64,000 nt of DNA from assembly GCA_951804985.1 (NCBI GenBank), contig OX638132.1, forward strand, positions 102,972,026 to 103,036,025. Direction: 5' to 3'. Made by a program: the position numbers and the translations under genes. The notes under the pieces are model-generated. The model saw only the letters and a list, made by a program, of their open reading frames with translations. It was not told the DNA's origin and ran no database searches. Shown one piece after another: positions 12,901 through 22,131 of the stretch (its first letter is position 1; each line of letters opens with the position of its first letter). The DNA is from Dryomyza anilis (Eukaryota; Arthropoda; Insecta; Diptera; Dryomyzidae).

Positions 12901-14345
12901 TTTTAAGGGCGCTAAAGTCACATACACGACACATTCCAGCGAACATTCCACATTTCTTTAACATATTTTTTTTACCATTAACTTACTTTCAAATTGATTG
13001 CTCAATCAGCAACTTTAATACTTCTTAGACAGCAGCTGAACCATATGCTAAAAATCTAGTCAAGATCTTGCCGTATCGCACCACGCCCCTCGCTATACAT
13101 CACCAGTTCATTGCCATCTCAAAAATTGCATCACAAAAGAGTTAATAGTCCAAGGCAGGTATATGTCTGGCGACAACTGGGCTTTTTGTTCCAAAATTAG
13201 TTAATTAATCTGCAAACAAAAAAAAAAGACATTTCGGGGAATTTATAGGTTCTTGCACGGCTTTTATTACTAGGTTTCTTTGAATTTTGTGTTATATAAT
13301 GTAATTAGTTTGAATTTGACGCACAAAGTATGAGAAAAAAGGCAAAAATACCTCAGACATGAAAAAAAAACGTTTAAATTAGTTTAGTTCGCCGACACTT
13401 GTTATTATATTTTGTAATTATAAATCTAGTATTAGTCTCAAAAAAAAAAAATGGGATTTTGATAGTTCAGAGCTCATTTCCAAAAACGTTCCAGTTGTTG
13501 AGTCTATGTAACTATGTTCGTTTCACGTTTTGGAAATAAGTTCCCCAATTTTTTTTTTCTCTTACAATAGATTTTCACGTCAATTTTTTTTCCGAAGACT
13601 ACCAATAAAACCTCCTATTCAATTCTGTTCAGACACAATTCTTCTCCGAGACTTATTTCTCTGTCAGTTCTTTCCGGCCAATCTGCTGAATTATTTATTA
13701 TGAAGTAGTATGTCCGGGTCAAAATTGTACGAGGATGAATTGCACAGGGATAAAATTATTATGAGTAGGAATTATCCGAAGCAGAATTGTCGTGATAGAG
13801 TTGTTCGGGAAAGAACTGTCAGCAAAAAAAAATATATATATATCCATACTAAAAAAATAAAAATGTAAAACCAACGACACCTTAGCTACTTACGGGTGGG
13901 GAAACTAAAAGCAAATGTCTAGTTTAACTACTAAAACAAAACAAAAAAATGTATTTAGTTCTATTTTTTTCTTAATTTGAATAATTTGTAATTTACGTTA
14001 TTTCTTAACCCAATAGTTTTGCAAGTTTAAACACATTAATTTAAATTATCAACTAATCATATTTTATTCTATATTAATCAACCAACATTCTATTACAATT
14101 GAATTAAAATCCAATGAATTGCAGGTCCTAATGGTCGTAGTTTAGTTGAGATACAACACGCCTCGGGCGCAAATGTCCAGATTTCTAAAAAGGGCATCTT
14201 TGCGCCGGGCACCAGAAATCGCATTGTTACCATTACTGGTCAGCAGAATGCCATTGCCAAAGCGCAGTTTTTAATTGAACAGAAAATCAACGAGGAGGAG
14301 TCGAAGAGGGCGCGACAGATTCCACTGACCACTGTTGTGAATTAA
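3191..14345 (+). CDS. ps: pasilla: Nova-family KH-domain splicing regulator (spliced, five coding exons)
   Basis: Coding exons are 3191-3959, 10809-10952, 11013-11653, 12190-12709 and 14125-14345. They total 2,295 nt and encode 764 residues plus stop, with consistent phases (1,1,0,1). KH1 spans about residues 262-330 and KH2 about 354-427, each with GKGG in the RNA-binding loop. KH3 spans about 683-752 with GPNG in the loop. The spacer between KH2 and KH3 is Ala/Asn/Gly-rich, and the protein ends in TTVVN. The KH1-KH2 stretch and the C terminus match what I know of Drosophila Pasilla, the orthologue of mammalian NOVA1/2. That family binds YCAY clusters in pre-mRNA and controls alternative splicing in the nucleus. 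The four KH exons are secure. Linking the far upstream Q/A-rich exon to them rests on strand, phase and splice signals only. The next gene, GSTZ, is convergent. Confidence 0.9.
5851..5929 (-). repeat. tRNA-like sequence, probable SINE head or tRNA pseudogene
   Basis: Read on the minus strand, the segment starts GCGTCGGTAGCTCAGAGATC, which resembles a tRNA acceptor end and A box. It continues through an anticodon-arm-like TTGGACTGCGAGCC and ends in a degenerate B box (ATGTTTAAATCTTG). The acceptor arms do not pair and the anticodon stem has mismatches, so this is not a working tRNA. A tRNA-derived SINE with its body toward lower coordinates, or a decayed tRNA copy, fits best. Confidence 0.45.
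6150..6540. repeat. Degenerate TTATTCAAATAA-rich array
   Basis: Many loosely repeated copies of TTATTCAAATAA or its self-complementary variants (TTATTTGAATAA) fill about 400 bp. The motif is nearly palindromic, so the repeat reads alike on both strands. An open frame at 5976-6329 is an artefact of this AT-rich stretch. It may be a transposon subterminal region, but I see no clear termini. Confidence 0.4.
10513..10629 (+). promoter_or_regulatory. Dense YCAY cluster upstream of the KH1 exon
   Basis: About twelve YCAY tetramers (TCAT, TCAC, CCAC, CCAT) lie within 117 nt on the sense strand. Chance would give about two (1 in 64 positions). YCAY clusters are the binding sites of Nova and Pasilla. 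The position in the intron, 180-300 nt before the KH1 exon acceptor, is where Nova-family proteins act on splicing, so autoregulation is plausible. The function is inference. Confidence 0.4.
10809..10952 (+). CDS. ps: ps coding exon 2: first half of KH1
   Basis: This exon encodes residues 258-304 and one base of Gly305. It begins DTTYHMKILVP and carries the KH1 loop IIGKGGE and the segment ending in DFYP. The acceptor is AACACAG|GCGAC, with a pyrimidine-rich tract at about 10740-10772. The donor is ATCCAG|GTAAGT. The frame stays open upstream to an ATG at 10790, which could start a short isoform (MIHNNTGDTTYHMK) lacking the low-complexity N terminus if transcription begins inside intron 1. 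Confidence 0.92.
11013..11653 (+). CDS. ps: ps coding exon 3: end of KH1 and all of KH2
   Basis: This exon encodes residues 306-518. It opens with the KH1 C-terminal half (TNERVCLITGSVDG) after a 60-bp intron with acceptor ACGCAG|GCACC. It then holds KH2 (DKQVKILVP to KIVEDP) with loop GKGG at about residues 370-373. A linker follows with FNPTGSPYATNQNAINSST, and the exon ends in QLLEHIK. The donor is ATTAAG|GTAAGT. Third positions are G/C-rich, in contrast with the AT-rich introns around it, which supports real coding sequence. Confidence 0.95.
11654..12189 (+). other. ps intron 3 with an old transposon copy
   Basis: This 536-bp intron is mostly occupied by a dispersed repeat (about 11760-12150). 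The repeat's centre matches 61363-61530 in reverse orientation. The branch/pyrimidine tract ends in TTTTTCTCCTTACAG. Confidence 0.8.
11760..12150 (-). mobile_element. Dispersed inverted-repeat element, family A, copy 1
   Basis: The segment 11890-12055, read on the minus strand, closely matches 61363-61530. Shared landmarks are a TTCACGGGAAC block, GGCAGCACTGTTTT, ATTCTTCTTTTTAAGTG and TTCACAATAG. The outer parts form an imperfect inverted repeat (AATTCATTA near both ends). No transposase is present. I judge it a non-autonomous DNA element (MITE). Confidence 0.6.
12190..12709 (+). CDS. ps: ps coding exon 4: KH2-KH3 spacer and start of KH3
   Basis: This exon encodes residues 519-691 and one base of Gly692. 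It begins VAMRGSGYSENATTEVCAAL and contains LAKYGVLGMGVGV, an Ala-rich spacer with an Ala11 tract, FDPFRHLSQAQ and the KSPTPGDKDTKN linker, then EIPEVIVGAIL of KH3. The acceptor is CTTACAG|GTTGCC. The donor is TTTTAG|GTGGGA, a weaker site that falls inside the GXXG loop of KH3. Reading through this donor adds nine residues and stops at 12738, giving a protein without a working third KH domain. Confidence 0.93.
12710..14124 (+). other. ps intron 4 (1.4 kb)
   Basis: AT-rich intron with several A or T runs. It holds a fold-back at 13661-13822 and a YCAY-rich patch at about 13080-13135. Retention up to 12738 would end the protein at a TAG. No other coding sequence is seen. Confidence 0.7.
13661..13822. 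repeat. Fold-back: 15-bp perfect inverted repeat around 132 bp
   Basis: CTGTCAGTTCTTTCC at 13661-13675 is the exact reverse complement of 13808-13822. The interior repeats AATTGT- and GGGA-containing motifs (for example GAATTGTC near 13785). A related set of motifs (CAGAATTGTCT, GGAGAATTGTCTCTGGG) occurs at about 56960-57190 in the zinc-finger gene intron, so both look like remnants of one small element family. Confidence 0.5.
14125..14345 (+). CDS. ps: ps coding exon 5: rest of KH3 and C terminus
   Basis: This exon encodes residues 693-764 and the stop TAA at 14343-14345. It runs PNGRSLVEIQHASGANVQIS, KKGIFAPGTRNRIVTITGQQ, AIAKAQFLIEQKINEEE and RARQIPLTTVVN, the typical Pasilla/Nova C terminus. 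The acceptor is GAATTGCAG|GTCC. The exon is directly followed by AT-rich untranslated sequence. Confidence 0.95.
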
Positions 14346-16030
14346 TAATTTATGTAATTCATATTATAAGCGAGCAAACACGTTTAAAAAAAAATTAACC
14401 AATTAATTAATTAATTTAGAAATTTATTCATTCAACTCAATTCAATTCAAATTAACAAACAAACAAATAACTAAATTAGTTCGAGAAACAAACACAAACT
14501 ACATAATATATGTGTTAAACAAAAACAAAAAATTATGAAAACTAAAAACAAACAATTTAAACATTAAATCACTTCGAAATTGTTCTAGAACAAAAAACGA
14601 AAAAAAAAAAAACAAATGAAAAAGTCACTCAAGAACAGTTTTAAATACAGCAAACAAAGGTATAGTAAAAATCTAGCATATAGTTTCAATCTATTCAAAT
14701 TAGCAAATTATTTACTAAAAACAATTGTTAAATTTATTCAATTTCCATATTTTTCAACTCCCAACATCCCGTGCCATGCTGCGTTGAGAAAAATTCGCAG
14801 TTTAAAAATACAATCCTTGTAAGTTTACAACGCGTTGATTTCTCTCTTTCGCAGTGTATTTTTTGATTTTTAACTTTGTTTAAAATGTTTTTTTACACGT
14901 TTTTGTTTTTGTTTCGTTTGTTTTTCCCCACTATAAAGTTTTAATCCAATCAAGAAGAATCAATCAAAAATATAAATGTTACGAGCGTTTTCAGTGGTAA
15001 AAAGAATACAAAAAATTACACATTTTATTGCGTAAATGTGTAAATGAAGGTAAATAATTTTAAGCCCGCTTTACATAAGCTAAACTTAAACATTTAGTGC
15101 TATCTTTTTTTTTGTCCGTTTAAATCAAAACTATTTTTATGATTTTGTTTTGAGCCTTAATTTTGTACATGATTTAATTTGTACAAAATAATTTGTACAG
15201 TTTACAAGTTTTCGTTGTTACTTTATGAATTTATTTTGTTAACACAGCGTACAAGTGGTAAATGTGTTGCGCGCGCACCAGCGTCTCCTTTTTGATGAAA
15301 CATTACATATTTTATTTTGTTATTTGATTACTTGCGCCCAGGTCTTCCTATATTTTTGTGAATTTTCCTTGTTTTTAAGTTTTTAATAGATTTTACTAAT
15401 TAGTTTTTAATTTTTTTCGCTATTTTTACAAACCTTGCATCACATTTGCTTTTAGTTTAATTAATTGTTTGGAAGGTGTACCGCAGTTTTGTTATTATTC
15501 CATGTTAGATTTTATTATCTATTTTTATTGTAGCATATATATTGTGCAATTTTCTATAAGAGAATGTTTATTTAAATACGATTTCATCAATTTTGTAAAT
15601 ACTACAAATTAGTTTAAAAAAAGACAAAACATTTTCCAATTTAAGTGCTTACCAAGTAAATTTGTTTAAATCTAGAATTTTTCAAATTACATCATTATTA
15701 TATTTTTATTATTTTTACATTTTTTTTTGTAATAAGGTTTTCATTTTAGTGAAGCTATACCATAGCTTTTATAGGTTTATATAACGTCTTACATTTGATC
15801 ATTTTAGCTTCCAACATTTTCTTAACTTAAGTTATCGCTTTAAGTAAAATATTTTTTTGGCAACATCAAGTGCAGTTATTTCATGATTTATAAAATTCAT
15901 AATTTAAAATTTTGGTTTAAATGTTACATTTATTCTGTATAACTTTATATTTAATATACATAACTGTGTGTATTTTATTTGATTTTTTTTAATGTAATAT
16001 AACAAAATAAAACTATTATTCACAATAACT
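14346..16030 (+). other. Probable ps 3' UTR
   Basis: About 1.7 kb of AT-rich DNA without coding potential follows the stop. The first canonical AATAAA I noticed is at 16006-16011. A long 3' UTR is common for this family. The true end is unknown, and YCAY-containing DNA continues to about 16.2 kb. Confidence 0.45.
16006..16011 (+). terminator. Candidate poly(A) signal for ps
   Basis: AATAAA within ACAAAATAAAACTATTATTC. It is the first canonical hexamer I saw after the ps stop. AT-rich DNA makes chance matches likely. Confidence 0.3.
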
Positions 16031-16282
16031 AAACGGTTGTATTTTTTGTACATTATCGCTCGATGTCACTCAGAATCACCAATCAAATCAAATCATATCT
16101 CAGCAAAGCGCCATCACATTAACCACTAAAACAGAATCGTTCGTTTAAATCGTTTATTTTGACACAATTTTTAACCCAACACATTCTTCAATCACTGAAA
16201 ACGCTCATCAAGTTTTAAGAAAATATATAAGATATATAAGCAAAATAATAAAAATATTTAAATAATTATGAAACTTGCAAGG

Positions 16283-16432
16283 TTGCGCACAAAATACTAT
16301 TGTGAATGAAATTGAAATGTTACCGTTAAGTTTTGCAACTGTCTACTGTGAACACTTAAATATAATAATTGCATAAATAATTTGAATTGAAAGAAATTAA
16401 CATTTAATTCACAATAGTATGCGCTGGGTGCA
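16283..16432. mobile_element. Small MITE-like inverted repeat
   Basis: TACTATTGTGAAT near the left end (about 16291) is inverted as ATTCACAATAGTA near the right end (about 16410). GCGCA flanks it on the outside at both ends. It spans roughly 150 bp with no coding potential. TTCACAATAG also occurs in family A at 11.9 and 61.5 kb, so the families may be related. Confidence 0.45.
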
Positions 16433-16440
16433 TACGACCT

Positions 16441-19230
16441 AAAACCGAAATGTCAACCGTATTTTGCCATCATCCATTGTTTAAGTGTAAACGCATTATT
16501 GCAAATAGAGAATTTGTTGTAACAAACATTTGTGACCAAACATTGTTTGCTTTCTATCCTGTGCAATATTCTGTGTTCTTCTTAATCTAGAGTAAAATTG
16601 TGCGCATATTTTATTTTTCTGCAGTTTTATTAAACAATTGATTAATAACGTTATATTTACTTATTATATTAATGTTAAAAATGCTAGTGTGCCTTGAAAT
16701 ATAATTATTATATATTATTTCTAAAATTAAGTTAACATAAAAAAAATAATAATCATTTAATGCAAATACAAAAAAAAAAAATAATAATAAATAATTCACA
16801 ATAGACAATTGAAAATCACTGTTATCTTGCGTTCTATTCAAAAAATTAATTATTCGATAAAAAAAAATAGTTTTCAAATTGCTCGTATACAATAAATAAC
16901 TTAACACCACAACAAAAACAACTAAATCATAGCAGCAAGCATTAATCATCATTATCCATGCATATTCACAATCACACTCATGCGAAACTCGCTGGAGAAC
17001 CTGCCTGCGGCGGCGCTTCTGCTGTGGGTCTCTCTCTTCATTCATGAGTTTCTTACTTTCTTTCTCTTTCTTTCTGTCGACAGTTTTTGTTAGACGTGCC
17101 GTGCCGAACGCGTTACCGTTGCGAAACTCACATCCAATTTCTCGCAGTGTATCACCAACGCATTCACACACACACATTCACACGCATACACACACATATA
17201 CATTTTACGAAATACATACATAAAAACCAACATGCATGCATTCGACATTAAAGTTAAAAAAAAGTACTGGATCTGTGATATGTATTTAAATGAAAACAAA
17301 AACAAATAATGAATTATAAATAATTATTCATAAAAAAAAGAATAAAAAACTTAACGAAAAATACAAAAACTAAAAAATTAACCTCAATTTCATTGTGAGA
17401 TCATTGCGAATTTCACGTCATTGTGAATTCATTGCGAATTCCGGTTGTCATTGTGAATAATTCCAGTCATTGCGCGACATTAGAAAAAATTACGTTAAAT
17501 AAATGAAGAATAAATAATAAAAATGAAAGAAATCAAATAAAAGTCTGGTTTTGAAGTGCAAAATCAGTAGAACACATAGTTCGTGAGGTGGGGGGAGGGA
17601 GGCAGAAGTAATGCGACGACGATGACGAAGCAGCAGCAGCAGAAGAAATGTGATAAGATTAATGTGATAAATAATGTTTTTTGCTTGTTTGGATTTTATT
17701 GTTTTGGCGTTAGTTATTTCTTGTATTCAGCCATTTTTGTTTGAACTAATATTAAATATAAATATAGAGTATATTGTTTGAGAGTTAGGTGGAAAGGAAC
17801 TCTATGCAGGGCAGGGTTTCCAGCACTGCAGAGAAGCACAGATTTTTTGGGCTGAAGGGATGTTTAATTATTTTAGCGCTTTTTAAAGTCATATTTATAA
17901 CACTAACACCTACACACACACACAGAGACACAGTCACTCACCAACACTGAGAAATTAAATAACTGCACACTATGAAAATAGTTTCTTAATATTCAGCAAA
18001 ATTTAAATTGAAATTTGTCAAGTTTAATTTTACTTTCAAAGTATTGAATTTCATTAAACTTAAATTTAATTATTTTCAAGTTTTTTTTTTCTTAATAATA
18101 GGCAACTGTTTTCTGAGTGCTATACAAAAAAAATCAACTTTTGCATAGAGCTCAATAGTAGTACAAGAACAAACAAAATAATGCAAATGAATGTAAACAT
18201 TTTTAAAAGACGTGGTTTAAACATATACTTATTATTATTCATATATTATATATCTATATTGTTTGTCATGGTTTTTATTATATATTTTTAACATTATCGT
18301 ATGAAATATTAAACAGTTAAAAGAACTTTTATCTGTATTGTTATTAAACGACGGAGTCTATTAGTGTTTAAAGTAGAGCAAATATTAAAAACTAAAACTA
18401 AATAAAACAAATAATTTAGCATATAAATGAAATGTCTTAAAAATGTTAAAAAAAGTTTTCCCTCTTAAAATGTTTAATGTTAAATAATAAGCAGAGCATA
18501 AATAATATAAATAAAACAAAAATTATAAATCTAAAAAAACCTAGTATATGTAATATCAGAAAAAGAAACTACTTTCAATTCATTACACTCACATAATTGT
18601 TATTAGTAGACATTCTTAAGAATTCAGAAAATTAAAATAATAATAAATCAATTAATAATTATACAAAAAAAAAAAAAACAAAAAAAAAATGGATTGTAAA
18701 GTATAAACTGCATAATTGGAGCAGTAAGTGAAGAAAATTAAAACATATATTATATATATATATAAAATAAAACAAATGAAAAAAGAATTATATAAAATCG
18801 TTGTTATATTAGAAAATTTTAAATATTCACAGTACATGAAACATAATGCAAAGTATAAACTATAAAAGCTGTTTATTCTACAATTTAATGCAGTCTATAT
18901 GAAATCAATAAAATTAATTAAAAACAAATTTAATATTTTTCCAATTATTTGTATGCATAAAAGTCAGATTTAAAAATTGTTATTTAATTACTAGCAAAAC
19001 TAATACATATGTTAAAGCAACTATTTATAAAAATTCACATAAAACCAACAGATTTCAATTGATTGATTTTTATAAAGCATTGTAGGAAGAGTGCTTTTTT
19101 TTTGTTAAAGTTATAAGACGATTTTTCCCATGGGCATCCCATACATCAATTTTATATATTTCGGTTGGTGGTGATTTTTACATACATACTCAGTTTTTTC
19201 GAATTGCTTAACGTTTTTGAAACAATTGTA
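16441..19230. other. Gene-free intergenic DNA
   Basis: AT-rich DNA. At 17390-17480 a short run alternates CATTGTGAATT and CATTGCGAATT. CA-rich microsatellite DNA lies at about 17160-17215 and CAG/GAAG-rich DNA at 17620-17650. A 188-codon minus-strand open frame (16611-17177) is low-complexity and has no family signature. I see no gene. Confidence 0.6.
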
Positions 19231-19235
19231 ATCGT

Positions 19236-19371
19236 CTTTTGTAAAGCAATTTTTAAAAAGTACTATATTTTTTATTTCTTCTAAGTACTGTCTAAAAATG
19301 TTTAAAACTTTTTAGACACTACTTAGAAGAAATTAAAAATGTAGTATTGTTTAAAAACTGTTTTACATAAA
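19236..19371. repeat. Long near-perfect hairpin, arms about 65 bp
   Basis: The left arm (about 19236-19302) and right arm (about 19305-19371) are reverse complements with few mismatches. Examples are TTTCTTCTAAGTACTGTCTAA against TTAGACACTACTTAGAAGAAA, and, further out, TTTTGTAAAGC against ACTGTTTTACA. There is almost no loop. It could be a MITE that lost its centre, or a source of hairpin RNA. Confidence 0.7.
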
Positions 19372-21284
19372 ACATTAAACGCAATTTTTCTTTTAATGGT
19401 CAAGACAAATTTCTATATACAAATGAAAGCAAATATTCCACTACATTTTGAAATAATTGGATCTCCAGCTGCTAGTTTCTGTAAATCAAGTGATTAAATT
19501 GTTGATTTCTGTGAATGAAAATTGCGCCATTTTGTCGTCAAATCAACAATATGAGTCGACAAAATTACAGAAACCACCTACTGAACTGGCAAAATTTTAA
19601 TCATCAATTATTATCAAAATATCACACCATAAAAGTCAAAAATATTCATGTATAGATTAAAATGTCTTAAAAACATATCGAAATATTTGTATTTGTTGGT
19701 ATATTGTAATAGGTATTGAGAATTGAAAAACAAAATTAATCATATTGATTTTTGAATTTAATTTCTTTAATTTCGATAGCGATTTTTATAAAAGCGTTAC
19801 GAAATAGAAAAAACTGAGTTTGTAGTCAGAATCAGCAACCGCGAATTATAAACAATTGATGTATACGATGTCCACCAACATGTTTTCCCATTTTGTTGAG
19901 TAGTGCAAACTGGAGATTGCTATAACGCCCCACTCAACACAAGTTTAAATAGCAGTTTTTAAAAACCTTTCCTCAAATTCGAGCAAAAAATATATATCTC
20001 AATTTCATACATTCATTTAGAGCTAAATATAAATATCCATGTTGTATACAAATCGGAGTCCAGAATACTACAATCTATGAGAATTAACAAAATTAAAGTA
20101 TCTATGAGTACGGCACGTTATAGTGCTAAATAATCGATCGGTAAATTCCTTCAATAAAAAATACTTGTAACACACAATAATTATGACGAATTTTTGATAA
20201 TTATCATCATATTGCTTATCGAATTCCATACATACAAAATTAGCAAAGAGATTTTAAAAGGTTCTTTCATCTCATATCAGCGGATTTAGTCAAAAATAAA
20301 TTAGTTACACCAAAACTATATAGGTAATTTACAAAATTTGAAAACTCGTTTGTATTTTATTATTAACATAGGATCAAAATTGAACGTGCTTGAGTGTAAA
20401 AGGGTAACTCTTTACCTTAAATATATTAAATTCTGTTATAAAAATAGCATATATATATTATCTCTTTTTCGGTAGTTGGAAGAGTTTTAAAGTTATTAGT
20501 GTATTTTTTTTTTTTGCAAATAAAACACTTAGTAATACGTAATCATAAACATGATTCATAGATTATTCAAATTATACTTGAATAAGTAAAGTATTTCGAA
20601 AACCGCAACCTTGGCTACAAACTAAATACATAGGTGAAAACATTCAGAAAAGTTGAAACAAAATTAAAAAATTTGATAATAAAATTGAACATAAATTAAA
20701 ATAAACTTGAGTACCTTTAGCAGAACAGTTAAATATTAACATTTAATATATATATATATACTTAAAAGCATTATTCAAACTATTAAAAACAAATAATAGA
20801 AACAAAAAAAACATCTTAGTATATAGTAAAAAAAATCAACCTATAAAGTGTTAAAGTAATGTTTGGAGGATAAGTCATGCTGAAGTTTGGTAAAATTTTT
20901 GCTCAAGCGCAAGGACTTACGTGCGTGTATCATGACAAGTACAACAAATATTCAACTTTTGATTGATTTAGTAACGGTTTTAGGGTAAATCGTAAGTGGC
21001 TGATGTCGAAGCTAAAGCGCGTTTTGAAAATTTGCAAATAGTTGCAATTTTAGATTAATTTCAAGTTACCTTTTTGAAGTATTTGTTAAAATTTGTAGAC
21101 TAAGAATATCTAAATTTTAAGTGAAAGGGTTGCCAGATTAGTTAAATTTATTTTGAATAATTTTTATCATTTATAAGATTCTCAGTAATTAAAACGAGTT
21201 GGGAAAGTTAAGTCACATGGGTAAGTTCGGTCACATGGGACGGACTTTTATAATCGGTCGGGCCCTGAGAAAAATGTTAAAAAA
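19372..21284. other. Gene-free intergenic DNA
   Basis: AT-rich DNA with no supportable gene or clear repeat boundary. AGTCACATGGG and GGTCACATGGG form a local direct repeat near 21211-21240. Confidence 0.5.
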
Positions 21285-21434
21285 TAAAAGTGGGCGGAAC
21301 ACGCCTATATATGAAATATTCTGAAGCTAATATTTCATAGATTTGATTTTAATAATTTACGAATAAAATGTCCACTATGAAAAAACGGGAAATAATAAAA
21401 AAAAATCAAATGTAGGCGTATCACGCCCATTTTT
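21285..21434. mobile_element. Short element bounded by GGGCG...CGCC inverted ends
   Basis: GTGGGCGGAACACGCCTA at about 21291 is an imperfect inverted copy of TAGGCGTATCACGCCCAT at about 21415. It spans about 150 bp of AT-rich DNA. The G/C-rich ends stand out against the background. No target duplication was recognised. Confidence 0.4.
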
Positions 21435-21458
21435 TAAACACATATTGTACAAATAAAT

Positions 21459-21785
21459 GGGTTTTTATCTGTAACGCTACAAATGTAGAGCGACAGGGAC
21501 AGCAAACGACGCCATATTTCTTGCCGCTCTTTTGACATTACTCTGCAGTAAGGTTTGCCATTTCATGATGGAAAGATATACGAATTCAAATTTCGGTAGT
21601 AAATTTTAATAATTTCGACTCGTTGTTGGCGCGTATATCTTTCCATCATGAAATGGCAAACCTTACTGAAGAGAAATGTCAAAAGAGCGGAAAGAAATAT
21701 GGCGTCGTTTACTGTTCCTGTCGCTCTACTTTTGTAGCGTCCCTGTTGAAAAACCCTTGAAAAAAACTTTTGTAGCGCTCTTATT
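21459..21785. mobile_element. Fold-back transposon with the start of a transposase gene
   Basis: The two arms are near-perfect reverse complements: left about 21465-21582, right about 21632-21750. Both carry AGAGCGACAGG, ACGACGCCATATTTCTT, GCTCTTTTGACATT and CATGATGGAAAGATATACG. The ATG in that last block starts an open frame. On the minus strand from 21646 it reads MERYTRQQRVEIIKIYYRN and then runs into the other arm. That peptide resembles the helix-turn-helix head of Tc1/mariner-like transposases. The right outer end (GTAGCG...GAAAAACCC) is duplicated within about 37 bp. Confidence 0.75.
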
Positions 21786-21791
21786 GAAAAA

Positions 21792-21850
21792 CCCTTATAT
21801 TGTATAAGTATAAATATTGTATAAACATAAATATTGTATAAATATGTAAA
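21792..21850. repeat. Three copies of an ATATTGTATAA repeat
   Basis: ATATTGTATAA-type units of about 18 bp repeat three times next to the fold-back element. ATATTGTA also occurs at its left edge (about 21442), so this may be a slipped or duplicated target site. Confidence 0.4.
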
Positions 21851-21869
21851 GTCTTCAAAAATAAAGATG

Positions 21870-22131
21870 ATATCGTCGTTGTAGAACTAAAAGTCACCAA
21901 CTACATTTTCAAAATGCCAATTATTCATTTACAAAACTCTTTATATATTTTTCAATTTCTGAACGATGAGTTCAATATTTGTACCAAATGATAAGAAAAT
22001 GTGAATCTATCAATTGACATTTTTACTTTAAAAATGTATCAAGTACTTTTTGTAATAATTACCAACAAAGTTGAAATTTCAGATTTTCATAGAAATGTAT
22101 TTGGTGACTTTTAGTTCTACAACGACAATAT
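21870..22131. mobile_element. MITE family B, copy 1
   Basis: About 262 bp with terminal inverted repeats ATATCGTCGTTGTAGAACTA and, at the right end, TAGTTCTACAACGACAATAT. The inversion extends about 35 bp, through AAAGTCACCAA and TACATTT. A second copy lies at 28256-28506 with the same ends and a colinear interior. TA-type flanks suggest a Tc1/mariner-related non-autonomous element. Confidence 0.8.

Noticed and set aside
16611..17177. 188-codon minus-strand open frame
   Set aside because: Phe/Tyr/Asn-rich composition driven by AT content, no domain, and it overlaps CA microsatellite DNA.
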